A stretch of DNA of 64,000 bases from contig OU744721.1 of assembly GCA_916613615.1 (NCBI GenBank), forward strand, positions 75,707,060 to 75,771,059, in the 5' to 3' direction. Numbering within the stretch: the stretch's first letter is position 1; each line of letters begins with the position of its first letter. A program made the position numbers and the translations under genes. Of this stretch, positions 1 to 50,715 are shown piece by piece. The DNA is from Steromphala cineraria. Its lineage: Eukaryota > Mollusca > Gastropoda > Trochida > Trochidae. The notes under the pieces were generated by a model. The model saw nothing but the letters and a program-made list of their open reading frames with translations, had not been told where the DNA came from and did not search any database.

Positions 1-1378
1 AAGATTCTTAAGAGCTCACTCCATTTTTCATTCAGCTTTATATCCAGATATCCAGTCATGTGTCATGTTCAGTATAAATCAAGATGTTATGTAAACCAAA
101 TATCCAAAACTTAAAAAGTATTATTGATTTACAGGAAAATATCAAGAAGCTTTCTTCATCATCTTTATATAGAGATGTGGTCCTTTAGTCTGTATGGATG
201 TCAAGGCTATCATGTGACCCAAACCAGAAACACATCTCCAAATTGATTAGTTCATTATTGTACAAATATCCTAGAATCTTTTCCTATAAGCTCAACAAAA
301 CCCCATTGTTATCTTTCCTCCTGTATTTTTGTCCATAGAAGTGTTGTGTCTTTTATTTGCGACAAAGAGCCCTATCATTTATCTTCAAAATCCTATAGAT
401 TTCTACAATAAGTTTTTTGTCCCTATTTGTTCATGACCTATTATACGGTACTTACTGTTTGATGACTCAAAACCAGACATTTGACTTTGATTATAACATA
501 TATCATAATGATAAGTCAAACCCCTATCATTTGTCCAAAAGTAATACTTTCTATTGACATTTATGATCAGGTCTTCTATCCTCCCATTTATCATTAATGT
601 TCAGAGTCACATTGTATTAAACAGAGACTCCATGTCCACGCCATACACTAGGGTAATAAGTTTTGAAAAAATACAAATTTGATTTCTGCAAAAATGAACC
701 TTAAAGAAGGAAAATTCAATGGTCCTCTTAATCCCTACAAGGAGATGTGCTATTCCCCTGTATTTTCATGTCTTGCTTAAATCTGTATTCCATGACAATT
801 GGCATAAGATGTGTTTCATGAGCCATGAATAATATAAATCTTCCTTTCAAAGAACCAAAATTTATCTGCCCTATTGACTTCTACAAGGAGATGCACAATC
901 TCCCTCTGTGTTCATGTCCAAGGTTATGTTTTGTGTTCTTTGTATGCAAAACAGCTTCAAGAAATTTTATATGTGTTCTATGAATCCCCAGTTGACTATG
1001 ACATATGATGTGTTACGCCATAAATATGAAAAAAAACTTTCTATCAACGAACAAAAATATATCTGCCCACTTGATTTCCACAAGGAGATGCACTATCTCC
1101 CTCTTTGTTCATGTCCAGGTTATACTTTGTGTTCTTTGTATGCCAAAAAGCTTCAAAAGACTTTATATCTGTCCTATGAACCCACAGTTGACAATAACAT
1201 TGATATGTTACGCCATAAATAATTTAAAAGATCTTTCCAAAATATATCTGCCCACTTGACTTCCACAAGGAGATGCACTATCTCCCTCTTTGTTCATGTC
1301 CAAGGGCATGTTGTGTGTTGTGTACCCCAGCAGGTAGCTTTCCATGTAGGTGTACAGTACATGTTTGATTTGTTTCAG
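1..1378. other. upstream intron or 5' flank of the collagen gene
   Basis: AT-rich DNA with no exon that I can support. It must be intron if the gene begins outside the window, which a MACIT-type collagen requires because its membrane segment precedes the helix. The only structure is the degenerate tandem repeat listed at 712-1310. Small open frames here arise from that repeat. Confidence 0.6.
712..1310. repeat. degenerate tandem repeat, ~150-197-bp units, about 4 copies
   Basis: The phrase CTACAAGGAGATG or CCACAAGGAGATG recurs at about 735, 881, 1078 and 1263. It is followed each time by a variant of CTCCCTCTNTGTTCATGTCC, and in the middle copies by TTTGTGTTCTTTGTATGC and GTTACGCCATAAAT. Copy spacing is 146, 197 and 185 bp. 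Overlapping plus-strand open frames of 84-104 codons across it are repeat artefacts. Confidence 0.75.
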
Positions 1379-38694
<37,316 letters not shown>

Positions 38695-39165
38695 ATCAGG
38701 TATGGACTGGGAGAGTCTATCATTAGTGTTTATCTATCATTTGATTTATATATTCTTATATCAATATTCTTAAAAATATATTTATGTGGTATGAGAACAA
38801 GGTTTTGGTTTAGAGTTTCCTCTGGGCATTGGTCATTGGTCATTGATCTTTGGATTCTGTACTTCTGATCTTAAACACCACCTCGGTACCGGGTAACTGT
38901 TCCATGACAATCAGAATCTAAGATCTTGAGAAGAATACAGAAAACATTGGTACAATAATGTTTGTCTTAGAAGTGGTTGCTCATGTATCTTATCTATCTA
39001 TATAATGCAATTTTAATTCTCTTACAGTACATTTGTATGAAAGGTTATTATAGAAAGTGAATGAAACGTTTAATCAATCTGCATGTATATGCTACTGAAT
39101 ATAAGGGATATAAATGATGAAAGGGTGCATAACTTAACAATGCAATAAACTGCATGAAGACCTGG
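38695..39165 (+). other. probable 3' UTR of the collagen gene
   Basis: Follows the stop codon. The first AATAAA on the plus strand that I see is at 39144-39149, within TGCAATAAACTGC. The end of the transcript is inferred from that signal only. Confidence 0.45.
39144..39149 (+). terminator. candidate polyadenylation signal AATAAA
   Basis: Canonical hexamer 450 bp downstream of the collagen stop codon. AT-rich context, no other support. Confidence 0.4.
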
Positions 39166-42100
39166 TTCAGGTTATCGCACGCATGATATCACTTCATATC
39201 ATACAAGGATGATATCTCTCATAATGCCATACTCCATATGAATGCTGATGCACTTTGAAGTAATGAAATATCACTCATATACCATGGACTGATAAGCATT
39301 GTGCTATACTTGATATCACATTCTGAAGTGAGATGTGCAGCACCTTTACACATCATTAACTTCTTAACATTTATCTTTTTATAACTTTATTCTACCACTA
39401 AATGTATTATTTTCAGAAAAATATTCCTGAATTTCCTTATTCATTAGTCATTTGCATAAACTTATACAATTGGAATTTTGCAGGCATGTAAAGCTAAAGC
39501 ATATGTCATACGTCTATTGAAACTTATTGAAAGAATAGTTTTTGTGATTTTACCACCGTTTTTAATGATTGTAAATTTTATTTTTCCTCCAAGAAAATGT
39601 TTAAAAACTTAATGACCATGAGATGTTACGAACATTTGAAATTTTAATAGAATCCACTTATACATCTAAATGCAAAGGATATGAATGTGAATAATACATA
39701 AAGTTTTAATTTAATCAAATAAGAATTATATGTATCATTTAAGTGAATTTTGTCAGGTAAATCTATACATATATTTTTATGGATAAACAACTTTTTTGTT
39801 CTTTGAAAGCAACGTTTCGACCAAGCCCAAAAGCTATTTTTTGTACATTTTAATGGTAAAATTTGAGAAAACCTTTGAAAAGTACCACCCAGAACCGAAA
39901 GTTACCAAGAACCAGGCTAGCAGACCTTATTCATATTCTGCTCTGAATTCAACATACATATATATTGTCAGACATCAGATATATATATATATATATAAAT
40001 TCAGACATCTACCTACTGATAGGTTGAGGGGACCTGCAAGCTAGACAAATAAGCTGCAGAGTGTCAGCATGTCAGTGAGTGATAAGGTGACAGAGGTATT
40101 GTGGCATATGAGATAACACAGTTACTCCCCCACTGATATCAGATCTCACCCTGGCTCCCGGCAGCTATCTCTCAGCTGTTGTACAAGCAGTGGTGACACA
40201 CAGTCTCTACAAACAATGGTGGACATCGAAACTACTGTCACTCTCTGTAGTCACGCTGAAATCAGTCACTGACCCATGTACTTCATTTACACTGCTATCA
40301 ATAATTGAATTCAATTGTATTTAAACAATTGAAGGGAGAAATTTCAGTTTCTTGCTTTGGATAAGAGCTATCCAGGATATTTAAAAGGAAAGAATTAATA
40401 AAACTTCACACTGGAATAATTTGCTATCTGTTCATTTCATGATTAATTCTTAAAAATAAAATTCGATAAAATTTATCAACAAGAAATATTATCTGGAAAC
40501 TGAATATTTGAACTGCTTCAATTCGTCTAAAACACTTCAGTTAATTCGCCTGTCTGATTTACATAATTTTAGCTTAAGTCAGGAGTTGAAAATAAAAAGA
40601 GATTTGATTTGATAAGGAGAAAAGATTGAAGCTATTTTTCTATAAAAACACAGCAGAAATTAGCAGGGTTATTGTGGAAATATCAGTTGAATAACCAAAG
40701 GCAGAGAATTTGATAATATAACTTTGTTTTCTCTCTCGGTATCAATCTAGTTTTGATTAGAAATAAAAACATATAAAGTTCTATTATATAATTTCAAACC
40801 GTAGTAGTCCTACATTAGTTTTTTTTGTTAAATTCATTAAACAAATCTTATTAAAACATAACAGTGTATACTATCATTCAATTTTAAACCATACTGGTCT
40901 TTCATTCCTTTTTTCGTTAGCTTGTTTCAGTTGAAAATTTTTTTTGTATTGTAACAATTTTCTTTGTTTTTTTAATATTTGAGCTATTGAAGCAAGCAGT
41001 CTTGCAAACATTAAGAAACATCATTATGATTATATATTCGATATTCTACTCAAACATATAAATCTAAGAAAATATTTAGAGAAAAGGCCACATTTTATAT
41101 CATTCAAGAACAGCTTGTATAAAATCAAATGCTTTAATTAACAATGCTAAATGATTTTAATCTAAACATGATTTATGCATGCAGTCAAGAAGAAGAAAAT
41201 AAACCCGAACAAATCACTTCTTTTAATGTACCATTTCATCAAATCAGTGACCGTGACGAAATTTGAACATACCCTTAAGGGAAGTTATTGTTTAACTCTA
41301 AATCAGTTCTTGAGAAAACAGTTTTCCGCTTGAGGGTAATTTTATTTCCTCAATGATGTTGTCAATACTATTATCTGTACTTGATGACTGTTTTGGTTTA
41401 TACACATGTCAAAATGATGAAAGTTACCTTCGTATCATGATAAATCCGTTTTGTTAATATTTTTTTAGCTTTTTAAGGTTTATTTTTAAAAAGTTAAATA
41501 TGTTTTTAAGTTTCAGCAAAATTCAAAAAAAGTAAATATGTTCCTTTCCCCAAAAAATTTTTTGATTCATATTACGGTATTTACACTTTTTCTTTTTACA
41601 TTTTGTTAATCATTATTCTTAGTCTTAGCATGTCATAACAAAATCAGAGAAGTTTGAAACAAAAAGGTCACATAAAAGAAATTTCCAAAAATATCAAAAA
41701 TCCCCCAAGATAATACTTGCAACGAATTGAATTACACATGGAATGTATCGGTGACAGGTCATCTGGTTATAGTTAGTTATTATTGATTATGGTTACATAA
41801 GATCTCCCCCCAAAATACCTTGTGAGTCACTCAGCTGAGAAATGAGTCAATGTCATTCTTAGAAGCAAATCCTCTTGCACCAGCAACAGAAAGATGATTA
41901 GTAATAATACCTGATTAGTTTTCTTAGTTTATATATCTACTTGAGTTTGACACCATGATTGTAGGTGTGTTATAAGAGAACAAAACCATTGGTAATTGCA
42001 ATTTTGTCTTTAAAACTATTTAAATATGTTTTTTAAATCAGAGATATGAACTTCAATATTTTTATTTAAAATGAAAAACGACAGGGTAATGTGGCGTGAC

Positions 42101-43549
42101 TAAATCCCATAAAAAGTGTTTGAAAATTCAAAATTTGACATTTGGATCATCAAAGAATTTTAAATTTCAGTTACTTATGTTATAAGATTTGGATTTCAAA
42201 TATGGTGTCTCACAAAATCCAACATGCTAACATCTTCGACATAAAGTTTTAGATATAAAATTTCATTAACGTCTTTGTATTTGAAGTACAATGTTTATAA
42301 TAATACCTGGTGCACAATAATACCTGGTTTTTATAAATGTGGTGCACAAAGTCATAGAATGATACTGTAGTGTTCTTTGTGAATTTCTTTTGTATTCATA
42401 TAAATATTATGACAACTCCGAATTTCACACTTTCTTGTTTCCATGTCTGTGATTTTGATAGTTATTGATTTCTATCATTCTATACAACAGTTCACAACCA
42501 AACCTATTGTAGACATATTATTCACAAATGCACATGTGTGTATTGCATATAGCACATGTCAATCATACAGAGAATTGACAGCCTTGAGCAATGAGCTTAA
42601 TTAGGCTGAAAGTGTTAATTACTTTCTTAATTGAGTGTTGCAGCTTTCTTCATTTGCATAATGTAGCTGGCAGGATCATAAACACATGTCACTATTAGAT
42701 GAAATAGAATATTTATTGCACTTTAATTGTTGAGAAAAGAAAAGTTTATTTTAAGCATAAAGTTGACATTTTGGCATTATCAATTAGTAGTTAACTACAA
42801 ACAATTTTTGCTCCAAAAAAAAAGTACACTTGTTTAATAGAGTATGAATGCTATACAATGAATTTTAAGTTTTTATCTCAATACAAATACAAAGTGAAAA
42901 GAAAGATTTCAAGAGAACAAACTTTCCTACCTCATTAATGCAATTCTTATATAATATTCTTTTGAAAACAAAAAGAATGTCAGAGATTCAGAAATTGTTG
43001 TTAAAGCATGATCAAAATTGGAGTTAAATCAATGTCTCTTACTTACAAAATACATGTATTCTAATCAGCAGTTTCACATTGACCTTGAGCCAAATTAAAC
43101 TTGCTTTTATGAAATCACATTGATATAAAACATTTATGAAATATGAATCTTGATGATGATCTTTTAATTGCAAATAAACCTCCAAATCTTAAAAGCATTA
43201 TAACTTTTATTCCTATGAACTGTCAGTTCAATCAATTATGTTATTCAAGACCATGGTATAACAATTTTCTGCAAGCTAAGCAGATATTTGGTCCATTTTG
43301 TTTTTAAGGGACAATCTCATAATTTTTGTATTAGAATAAATTTCTGTATGTCTTATAAGTGTGTAAGTTTTCATTTTCCAATCATTACAATTATTGTAAA
43401 AATACAGTATAAAAAAAACCTTAAACATCCAAATATCATGCCTTTAAAATCAATTCAAGATGGTTTTGGGAATGTTTTGCTGACAGGTTTTGACATGTTC
43501 CCCAAGTCTTGGGAACTTTCCGCTCAGGAGTGACCACAGTGGTCAGTGT
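39166..43549. other. intergenic, nothing recognised
   Basis: AT-rich intergenic DNA with a short (AT)n microsatellite at 39979-39997. No splice-flanked coding block or transposon end found on either strand. Confidence 0.5.
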
Positions 43550-44830
43550 AATGTAATGGCCAGAAGGATTTCTTGACCGGACACCTGTTACCCTGCAGGC
43601 CAAACCTGTCTTATCACCTCTTCAGGTCTCCACAAATATTGTCCCCCTCTCAAACTTCTAACACCCCCACTTAACAACTTGGTCCCCCCTTTCAATGGTT
43701 AAGCTACCCCCAACCTTCAATGGACACCCCCCACCCCCAAACAACAATCATCAACACTCTTACTCAACTTCACCCCCTCCCCCCCAGTCCATATGCCCCA
43801 TTGCACCCTCTCTCTTCACAGTAACAAAAGCCTAGTGCACTTTCAGTCTGTGAAGATTACCCCGCTAAACTCTTCTCTAACTGTTGTTAGTATCCTCTCA
43901 CAACCTGCCAGGTATCCAGGTAGTTTTTATTAAATAAATTTACTGACCCCCCCCCCCCCCCTTTTGACACTCACGTTAGAAAATAGAAAATACGGATAAA
44001 AAATATTCACCCTTACCCCTCACCCTCACCACCCTCCCTATCCCTCAGGGCTAAGTCCCCCAACACCAACCACCCCCACCAGTTACCTCATCCAACAAAG
44101 TTTTCCCCATACCCTCCCTCCTCTTCACCTTCTTGATCCTCCTCCCCCTTTTCAATATGGCCCTTTTCCCTAGATCTTTTAATCCCCCTCACTGCCATCA
44201 TCATCAGTACTCAAAAAGTCGATGAGTGAAATCCTTTTCTCGTCATACCTCCCATCCACCCCCTGCTGACAACCCCCATTGTATTTTAAAGCTGTGGTCT
44301 GTCATCCAAAACCTTTTATCAACTCCGAAGTATTTTAGTCATGAAACCTTAAAACATAAACCCTTAGATTAAAGAGCCTTTAACTGTTCAATTAAATCAT
44401 ATATCCATCTCCATAACATTTTCAAATGATTAAGAGTTAGTATTCCCAAAGTTAAACTTCTTTGGTGTTCCTTTCACCACAACCCATTATATTTCTCTGT
44501 CTCTTTTATTTCCTCCTTTAATAGACTCTCATTTAGTCAATGAAATATTTAAAATAATTACTGTACCTTCATTTATATTATTTTATTTCTTTAGCCTTTT
44601 CATTTCATAGGTATTGAGTAAATCTAGATTTGCAGAATTAGGACCTAGACTGTATTAAAGGATCCTATTTAATACACAGTCATGAAGTAGGACTATTCCT
44701 TTAATTCCTCACCACCATTCTAAACATCCCCCTTCTCCCTCCCCCACCCCTTTAACTCCTAGCTTTACCCCCCCCCCCCCCTCTGTTATCCCCCCTTCCC
44801 ATGTTCCCCCCTTCACACCCCTCTTCACCC
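43550..44830. repeat. C-rich, G-poor strand-asymmetric tract
   Basis: Plus strand is dense in CCCCC runs, including C15 at 43947-43961 and C14 at 44768-44781, with CACCCCC, CTCCCTCC and ACCCCCAC phrases throughout and very few Gs. The density falls between about 44290 and 44700. No open frame. Confidence 0.75.
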
Positions 44831-47800
44831 ACAAGATGAGGATTACAACTGTTTGTTACCTGCCAGGGAGCATAGAGAATAGTTGTTACATCATCTTTCC
44901 AATAACAGTACTTTATTGTGCTTTTGTCTTGTTTATCTTTGATAAAGCATTGTCATATTTATGATATACATGACAAGTATTAGATTGTCTCTCTTTATAA
45001 CACTAGCATTTTTAAAGTAACAAAATAAACTGTTGATGAAAAACTTAATTCAATTGCTTGTTGTTCTCAAGTAGGTGAACATTGTCTATTTTATAGGTTG
45101 CAATAGCAAAATTTCTAAAATTTATTAAACGCAGAATAGCAGAAACAAAGATAATTACAACAACGTATCAAAATACAAATGAATGAATTGATTATAAACA
45201 TCCACCAGTCTACTGTTCTCATCTTAATATTCTTCATGAATTGTCAAAATAATTTCAAAATGTAAATATGGACAGATATCTATTCCAATTGCCCCTCATA
45301 TCACGTTTTACTTCAAATGTACCCCAATTTAGAATTCAAATAGAATCAGATTTTCAGTGAAACAGTTTAGACTATAATAGACTTATTGATACAAAATACA
45401 AGATTATGATGCTTGATTTATTCCATTTTCATAATAGATTTAATGAATTGAATTTTTTTTTAAATGTCATATGTACCTATACAGGCCATTCAAAAAGAAA
45501 ACAAAGGTAACATTATTAAATATGTGATAGCATTATCTGCAATGTTACAAATGCTTGTATTCTTATGGTTGAGTCTCTTGAAGAACTCGTACCAACACTC
45601 AATGACAAGGTCTGGTGTTAAGCTTTTTGTGAGGCCGACGTTTATTGAAATCCAAAAAGTACAAGAATCCGTACTATTGCAGATAGAGTGATCCCAAATA
45701 TAAAGCACAATTAAGATGTTTGATAAAACCTATAAAGTGAATTTTTACTTCATGATCTATGTCATTTAAAATGTACCAAAGATGATATTCATGTTTCAGA
45801 TAAACTTTTAATCAAAATGTTATATACACCTCCTCCTTGGTCAATATTGTTTTTCTCAGGTGTATAACAACGGGTATTGACCTCATCACCAGTGTATAAT
45901 TGTATATTGATGTCTGTTTCAGTGACACACCATGTTGATTAGACCAGGGAGGAAGAACTGGATGTATATTTCTTGAAGAGCCAGAGTGTAGTCTGGCAAG
46001 GCAGGATTCCACCAGCAGACAGACAGACAGACAGATGTCTCACACATCTTACATTGTAAATGTCATCCATTATCACTGACAAACAGCGGCCATTTTGAAA
46101 TTGTCTGTCTCAAGTTTTGAGAGTAGAAAACAACATGGCCAGAAAAATACTAGGATAATTGATCCATATGATCAAGTCATCTGATTGCATGAAAAATGCT
46201 CGAAACAATTTTGTAAATATTTGGAAGTCAATCTGATGCTATACTGCAAAATGTGTAGTATACTTGGGAACCTTCGCGTGCTGTAGTTATGTAGCATGTT
46301 GACAGTGGAAGGTCAAGTTTTGTATCATTTCAGTGTTTTGTTGACAAAAATTAACGATGCAAATTTCTTTAATATTTATTTGTAAACCATTGTTTGCAAG
46401 GTGGATATCCCGAGACACAAAAGGTCGAAGGTCAAGGCAAGCATGACGTGTGTCTGTGTGAGTGAGTGAGGTCGTTCGTTAGCGAGTGTGCAAGGTGTTC
46501 TCTCACGTGTACATACATTGTTTTCATTACAACTCATTGCATAATCAGAGACAGAAAAACTGCTTTCTGTACAACTCATTAAGTGACAAAGAATTGCAAA
46601 ACTCCGGGAAAGATAGGTTTCCTTAAAGAATAATCAAATATCTTCTATTGATTGAATAAAACAGTTTTATCAAGCATCAAATTAAATAATAATAAAAATT
46701 CAACAAATTATGGATACTTTGAAGGATGATTTCCCTATTTGAAGTTTGTTATATGTTCTTTATTGAAAGGCATTATTAATCAACTTTTACTAAGAATCAA
46801 AGCATGCCATTGGTAATGGAATTAAAAAAAATTGATTGGATTCTTTTCAAAAGTTTTCACAAATCATGATTCGCAGTTTGAGAAAGTTTTAGCATGGTTG
46901 ACTGATCCACGGTTATACCAGATGTTTCGTACAGATGTCATCCCTAGGAGTAGCCATCATTTACCTCAATCCTAATCTACTTCTCTTTCATTTCCTCTTG
47001 AGATTGAAAATTAATTGCTTCTCTAAAATCGATTATGATTGGATAGGACAGATGTTTTGGACACAGTAAATCTTAATTGATGTCTTGAATCATTTTGTCC
47101 TTCTCTTTCCACAAAAGGGAGTTTTTGTAGTTTTGTAGGTTCAGACAGTTTACGTTACTTTTTAAGAAATAGAAATATATATGATTATAATCATTTACTT
47201 GGTAATCAGAAACACTAGCCAGTGATTAACATTAGAGAGGTTTTATTATCTACTAACAATGAACATGGTTATCGCATACATATCATACAGTAACCATGGT
47301 AACATAGACTATTCACCAATCAAACACATTGGTGAGAGCCACAGTGACTAAGTTGGCAGCATACAACAACTCGAAGCATTTTCATAGGTTCTTGTATTGA
47401 AATGTTGACTTACATGCTTGGAAAAGTTCATCATTGTAGAAAACACTTTTGTAGTGATACAAGTATATCTTTTTTGAATTTCTTAATTTTTCCTTTTTTT
47501 GTAAATTACCTCAAATTGTTTATTTTCTTGTGTTGATATTCAGCATCATCCTTTTGTTTTTTGTTCAAGTGCTATTTGATCAGGGTGTTTTGATTAGCTC
47601 AACAATTTATATGAGTGTTGATAAAAAAAGATAAATCGTGAAGAGCAATGATGATAATTGATGTCATGTGAAGTAAATCATTCAGTGCATTTTGTATTGA
47701 CATTAAAGTTGAACCTATTGAACTCATGTTGATATATTTATAGGTATCAGCTGACATTTATTTCAAAATCAAGGTTTTTCTTAGCCTGGTTAATTGTTTT

Positions 47801-49969
47801 CTACTTTTCATTGTACCAAATTTTGAGTTTGCATGAAATATAGATTACTTTCCTAAGATGTCATTTTTAGATCCTATTAGGTTAAAAGTAAAATTTCTTT
47901 GTTTTCATTTTAATTTGCAAGGTTCATTAATGCAATTCACCAGCTTGTGACTAAACTATTGAAGGGCAATATTTAAAAGAAATATATTTTGGTGAAAAGG
48001 AATTTTCATCATGTGATATTTTTGTGTTTAATAGACATTGTTGTGTGTGGCTAAAACTTTAGACTTATAGAGGCATTTTATTTCATGTTTTTCAAAAGTT
48101 TAAGCACCGATTCTTCAAGTAAACCACAGATATAAGAATCTGATAATCATCTCATATGTACTTTTGATCTTTCTTTAGCAGTATTAATAAGTGACCAAAA
48201 CTCAATTTGCCACTCAGGGAAACACGGCCCTTTCTTACTTTGTGGTTTTCATCATTCAAAATTATTATCACCTTGCATTATATATTAAGACTTTAAAAAA
48301 ATATATTTCATGAATATATTGTTGTCTGATAATAATAACTGAAAAAAAGATCTTTTGCTTGTTTGACAGAAACACATTTTAAAAAAGAATTTTTTCTTGT
48401 TTGATAAAAACCAATTTTCAAAATGAATTGTGTTGTTACACTGGCATCCTACAACAGTTGTATGTTTATCATATAACAATCCAAAATTATAAAGATGATA
48501 TTTGTATTAGCTTTTAGTTTTTTCATAAGTTCTATAACGTTAATTCAGTTTTTATCATGTTTAGTAAGTAGGTAGCATAAATCAAATGATAAGTATACAA
48601 AATGTAATGAGACGGATTGGATTTAAAAAATCAACATTCAAAAGATTAAAGTCAGAAACTCTAGAATTTTGCAGTTTGCAATATTTAAGCGCTCCATGTC
48701 AGAACTTTAGTTTTTGTGGCAAGACATGGCAACAAGTTGTTTAATTGTTATTATGTACATACATATACATATATATATACTTAGCTTGTCTTTGTACAGC
48801 TAGTTTGTGTCTGTTTCAGCTGTATGTTAATGTCCCGTAGTCTCTATTGTCCTTCTCTACCAAGGGCACTCTACAAGTCTCTTTTAAATGTTGGAAAGTA
48901 TTTTTGCTTTTAAAATAAAAATTTAGAATCAGCATGGAAACTGATCATGATGGAATTAGTTGTTTTAGATTTGCAAATAGACCTTTTTGTGGTTAATTGA
49001 TATTTATTTGAATTGATAGCATTGTTCCATGTAGTTTTTGATTTTTAAAAAGAGACTTTACTAAATGATCTGAGTAAATATAAATTAGCTCAATTAACTA
49101 AGATCATTATATTGTTTTTGTTTTTAACAGTTGTACTAAGTTGAGGTAAACTGCCTAATTGATGTATTAACTCAATGTTTACAGAAAAATTAATGAATAA
49201 AACAAACTATATGGAATTTTTAAAGTCTTTTTCTTATTTCAACAATATTATTCAAGTGGCATTCTAGATGGCAGAATCAAGAAGACAAGAAATTTTATGG
49301 ATTACGGTATCAACTTCTTTTAATTAAGAAGTTATATTTTGATACAGATTCCCGTACTGTTTTCAAGCCAATTGATCTACCTGAGAACAGAAAACAAGAG
49401 CTATCTTTGATTATAAAAGTATAAAACTTTCTTTATTTACAGGAATATGTAGGCAATAAATAGAAGATGTTGTAAGATGTCTGTGACATGCTACTTTTAC
49501 AACACGAGTGGCTTAATGTCAGTATTTTAGTGGAGAGGCACTAGCGTTGTAAACATTGTATGTCATGGGCACAAATATCATATTCTCTATAACATTCGTC
49601 ACAAATTACAGAAAATACTTAGAATCTACTTCTCAGCAGAGATGGAAAAGCTACCGAAAAGAACAAAAAGTCATTCCGAACCTTGACATCAATGCATTGT
49701 TGTTAACATAGAGTCACAATGAAAAAGTGATATTTTGCCCCAGGGCATCACATGAAAATATGAACCCCAATAAAACTACCCTTGTAGGTAATAAAGTACA
49801 CAATTTATGGATATTCCTATCTTCATTCACATGGCACTTTTTGATAAAAACTATTTTGTCACCTTCAATAAAAATATAACTGAAACAGTACCTTGAGAAA
49901 GTTTCAAGTTTTGAGATATGTTTTTAAGAACTAAAAAAGCCTTCATATGTATCTTTTATTATTTAAGAC
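44831..49969. other. intergenic, nothing firm
   Basis: AT-rich. A short (CAGA)n run lies at 46016-46034. An open frame of 72 codons on the minus strand (45490-45708) has no recognised domain. A palindromic GTAACCATGGTAAC is at 47290-47303. Confidence 0.5.
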
Positions 49970-50225
49970 ATCTTCACACATGTTCATTTCTTACAAAGAC
50001 CTTTACACTACTACTTTTCTTATAAAGACCCTCACACATCAATATTTCTGAAGATAGACCTTTACACACATTTCATAGAAAGACCTTTACACATCTACAT
50101 TTCTGAAGAAAGACCTTTACACAACTCCATTTCTTCTAAAACCCCTCACACATCAACATTTCTCTAATAAGACCTTCACAGATCATTTCTTTCCAGGATC
50201 TTCATACATCTACATTTTAAAAAAA
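49970..50225. repeat. degenerate ~30-36-bp tandem repeat
   Basis: Variants of GACCTTTACACATCTACATT followed by TCT-rich filler repeat about seven times. They share GACC-T-CACA and the ATCTACAT/GATACAT box with the adjacent 29-bp array and look like its diverged flank. Confidence 0.7.
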
Positions 50226-50232
50226 AACACAA

Positions 50233-50715
50233 ATGGATACATGTCACACGAAGACCCTCACATGGATACAAGTTCTCAAAAGACCCTCACATAGATACAA
50301 GATACAAGTTCCAAAAAAAGACCCTCACATGGATACAAGTTCCCAAAAGACCCTCACATGGATACAAGTTCCCAAAAGACCCTCACATGGATACATGTCC
50401 TACAAAAACCCTACCATGGATATAAAGTCCCACACAGACTCTCACATGGATACATGTCCCACAAAGACCCCCACAAGGATACAAGTCCCACAAAAACCCT
50501 CACATGGATACATGTCCCCCAAAGACCCTTTACATGGATACATGTCCCACAAAGACCCCCACATAGATACATGTCCCACAAAGACCCTCACATGAATACA
50601 TGTCCCACAAAGACCCTCACATGAATACATGTCCCACAAAGACCCTCACATGGATACATGTCCCACAAAGACCCCCACATAGATACAAGTTCCCAAAAGA
50701 CCCTTACATGTAAGT
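50233..50715. repeat. 29-bp minisatellite, about 16 copies
   Basis: Unit GACCCTCACATGGATACATG plus TCCCACAAA, with exact 29-bp spacing in the best copies (for example 50583 to 50612). Because 29 is not a multiple of 3, open frames appear in several frames on both strands. These are artefacts. Confidence 0.92.

Noticed and set aside
45464..45708. Overlapping frames of 72-75 codons on both strands
   Set aside because: I cannot tie either to a family, and both strands being open suggests chance.
50233..50624. Open frames of 88-120 codons with repeating M-D-T and P-T-K-T-L-T phrases
   Set aside because: They follow from the 29-bp minisatellite, appear in several frames and on both strands, and lack splice or start context.
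50233..50715. 29-bp direct repeats resembling a CRISPR array
   Set aside because: The repeats are contiguous with no unique spacers, and the context is an animal genome. It is a minisatellite.
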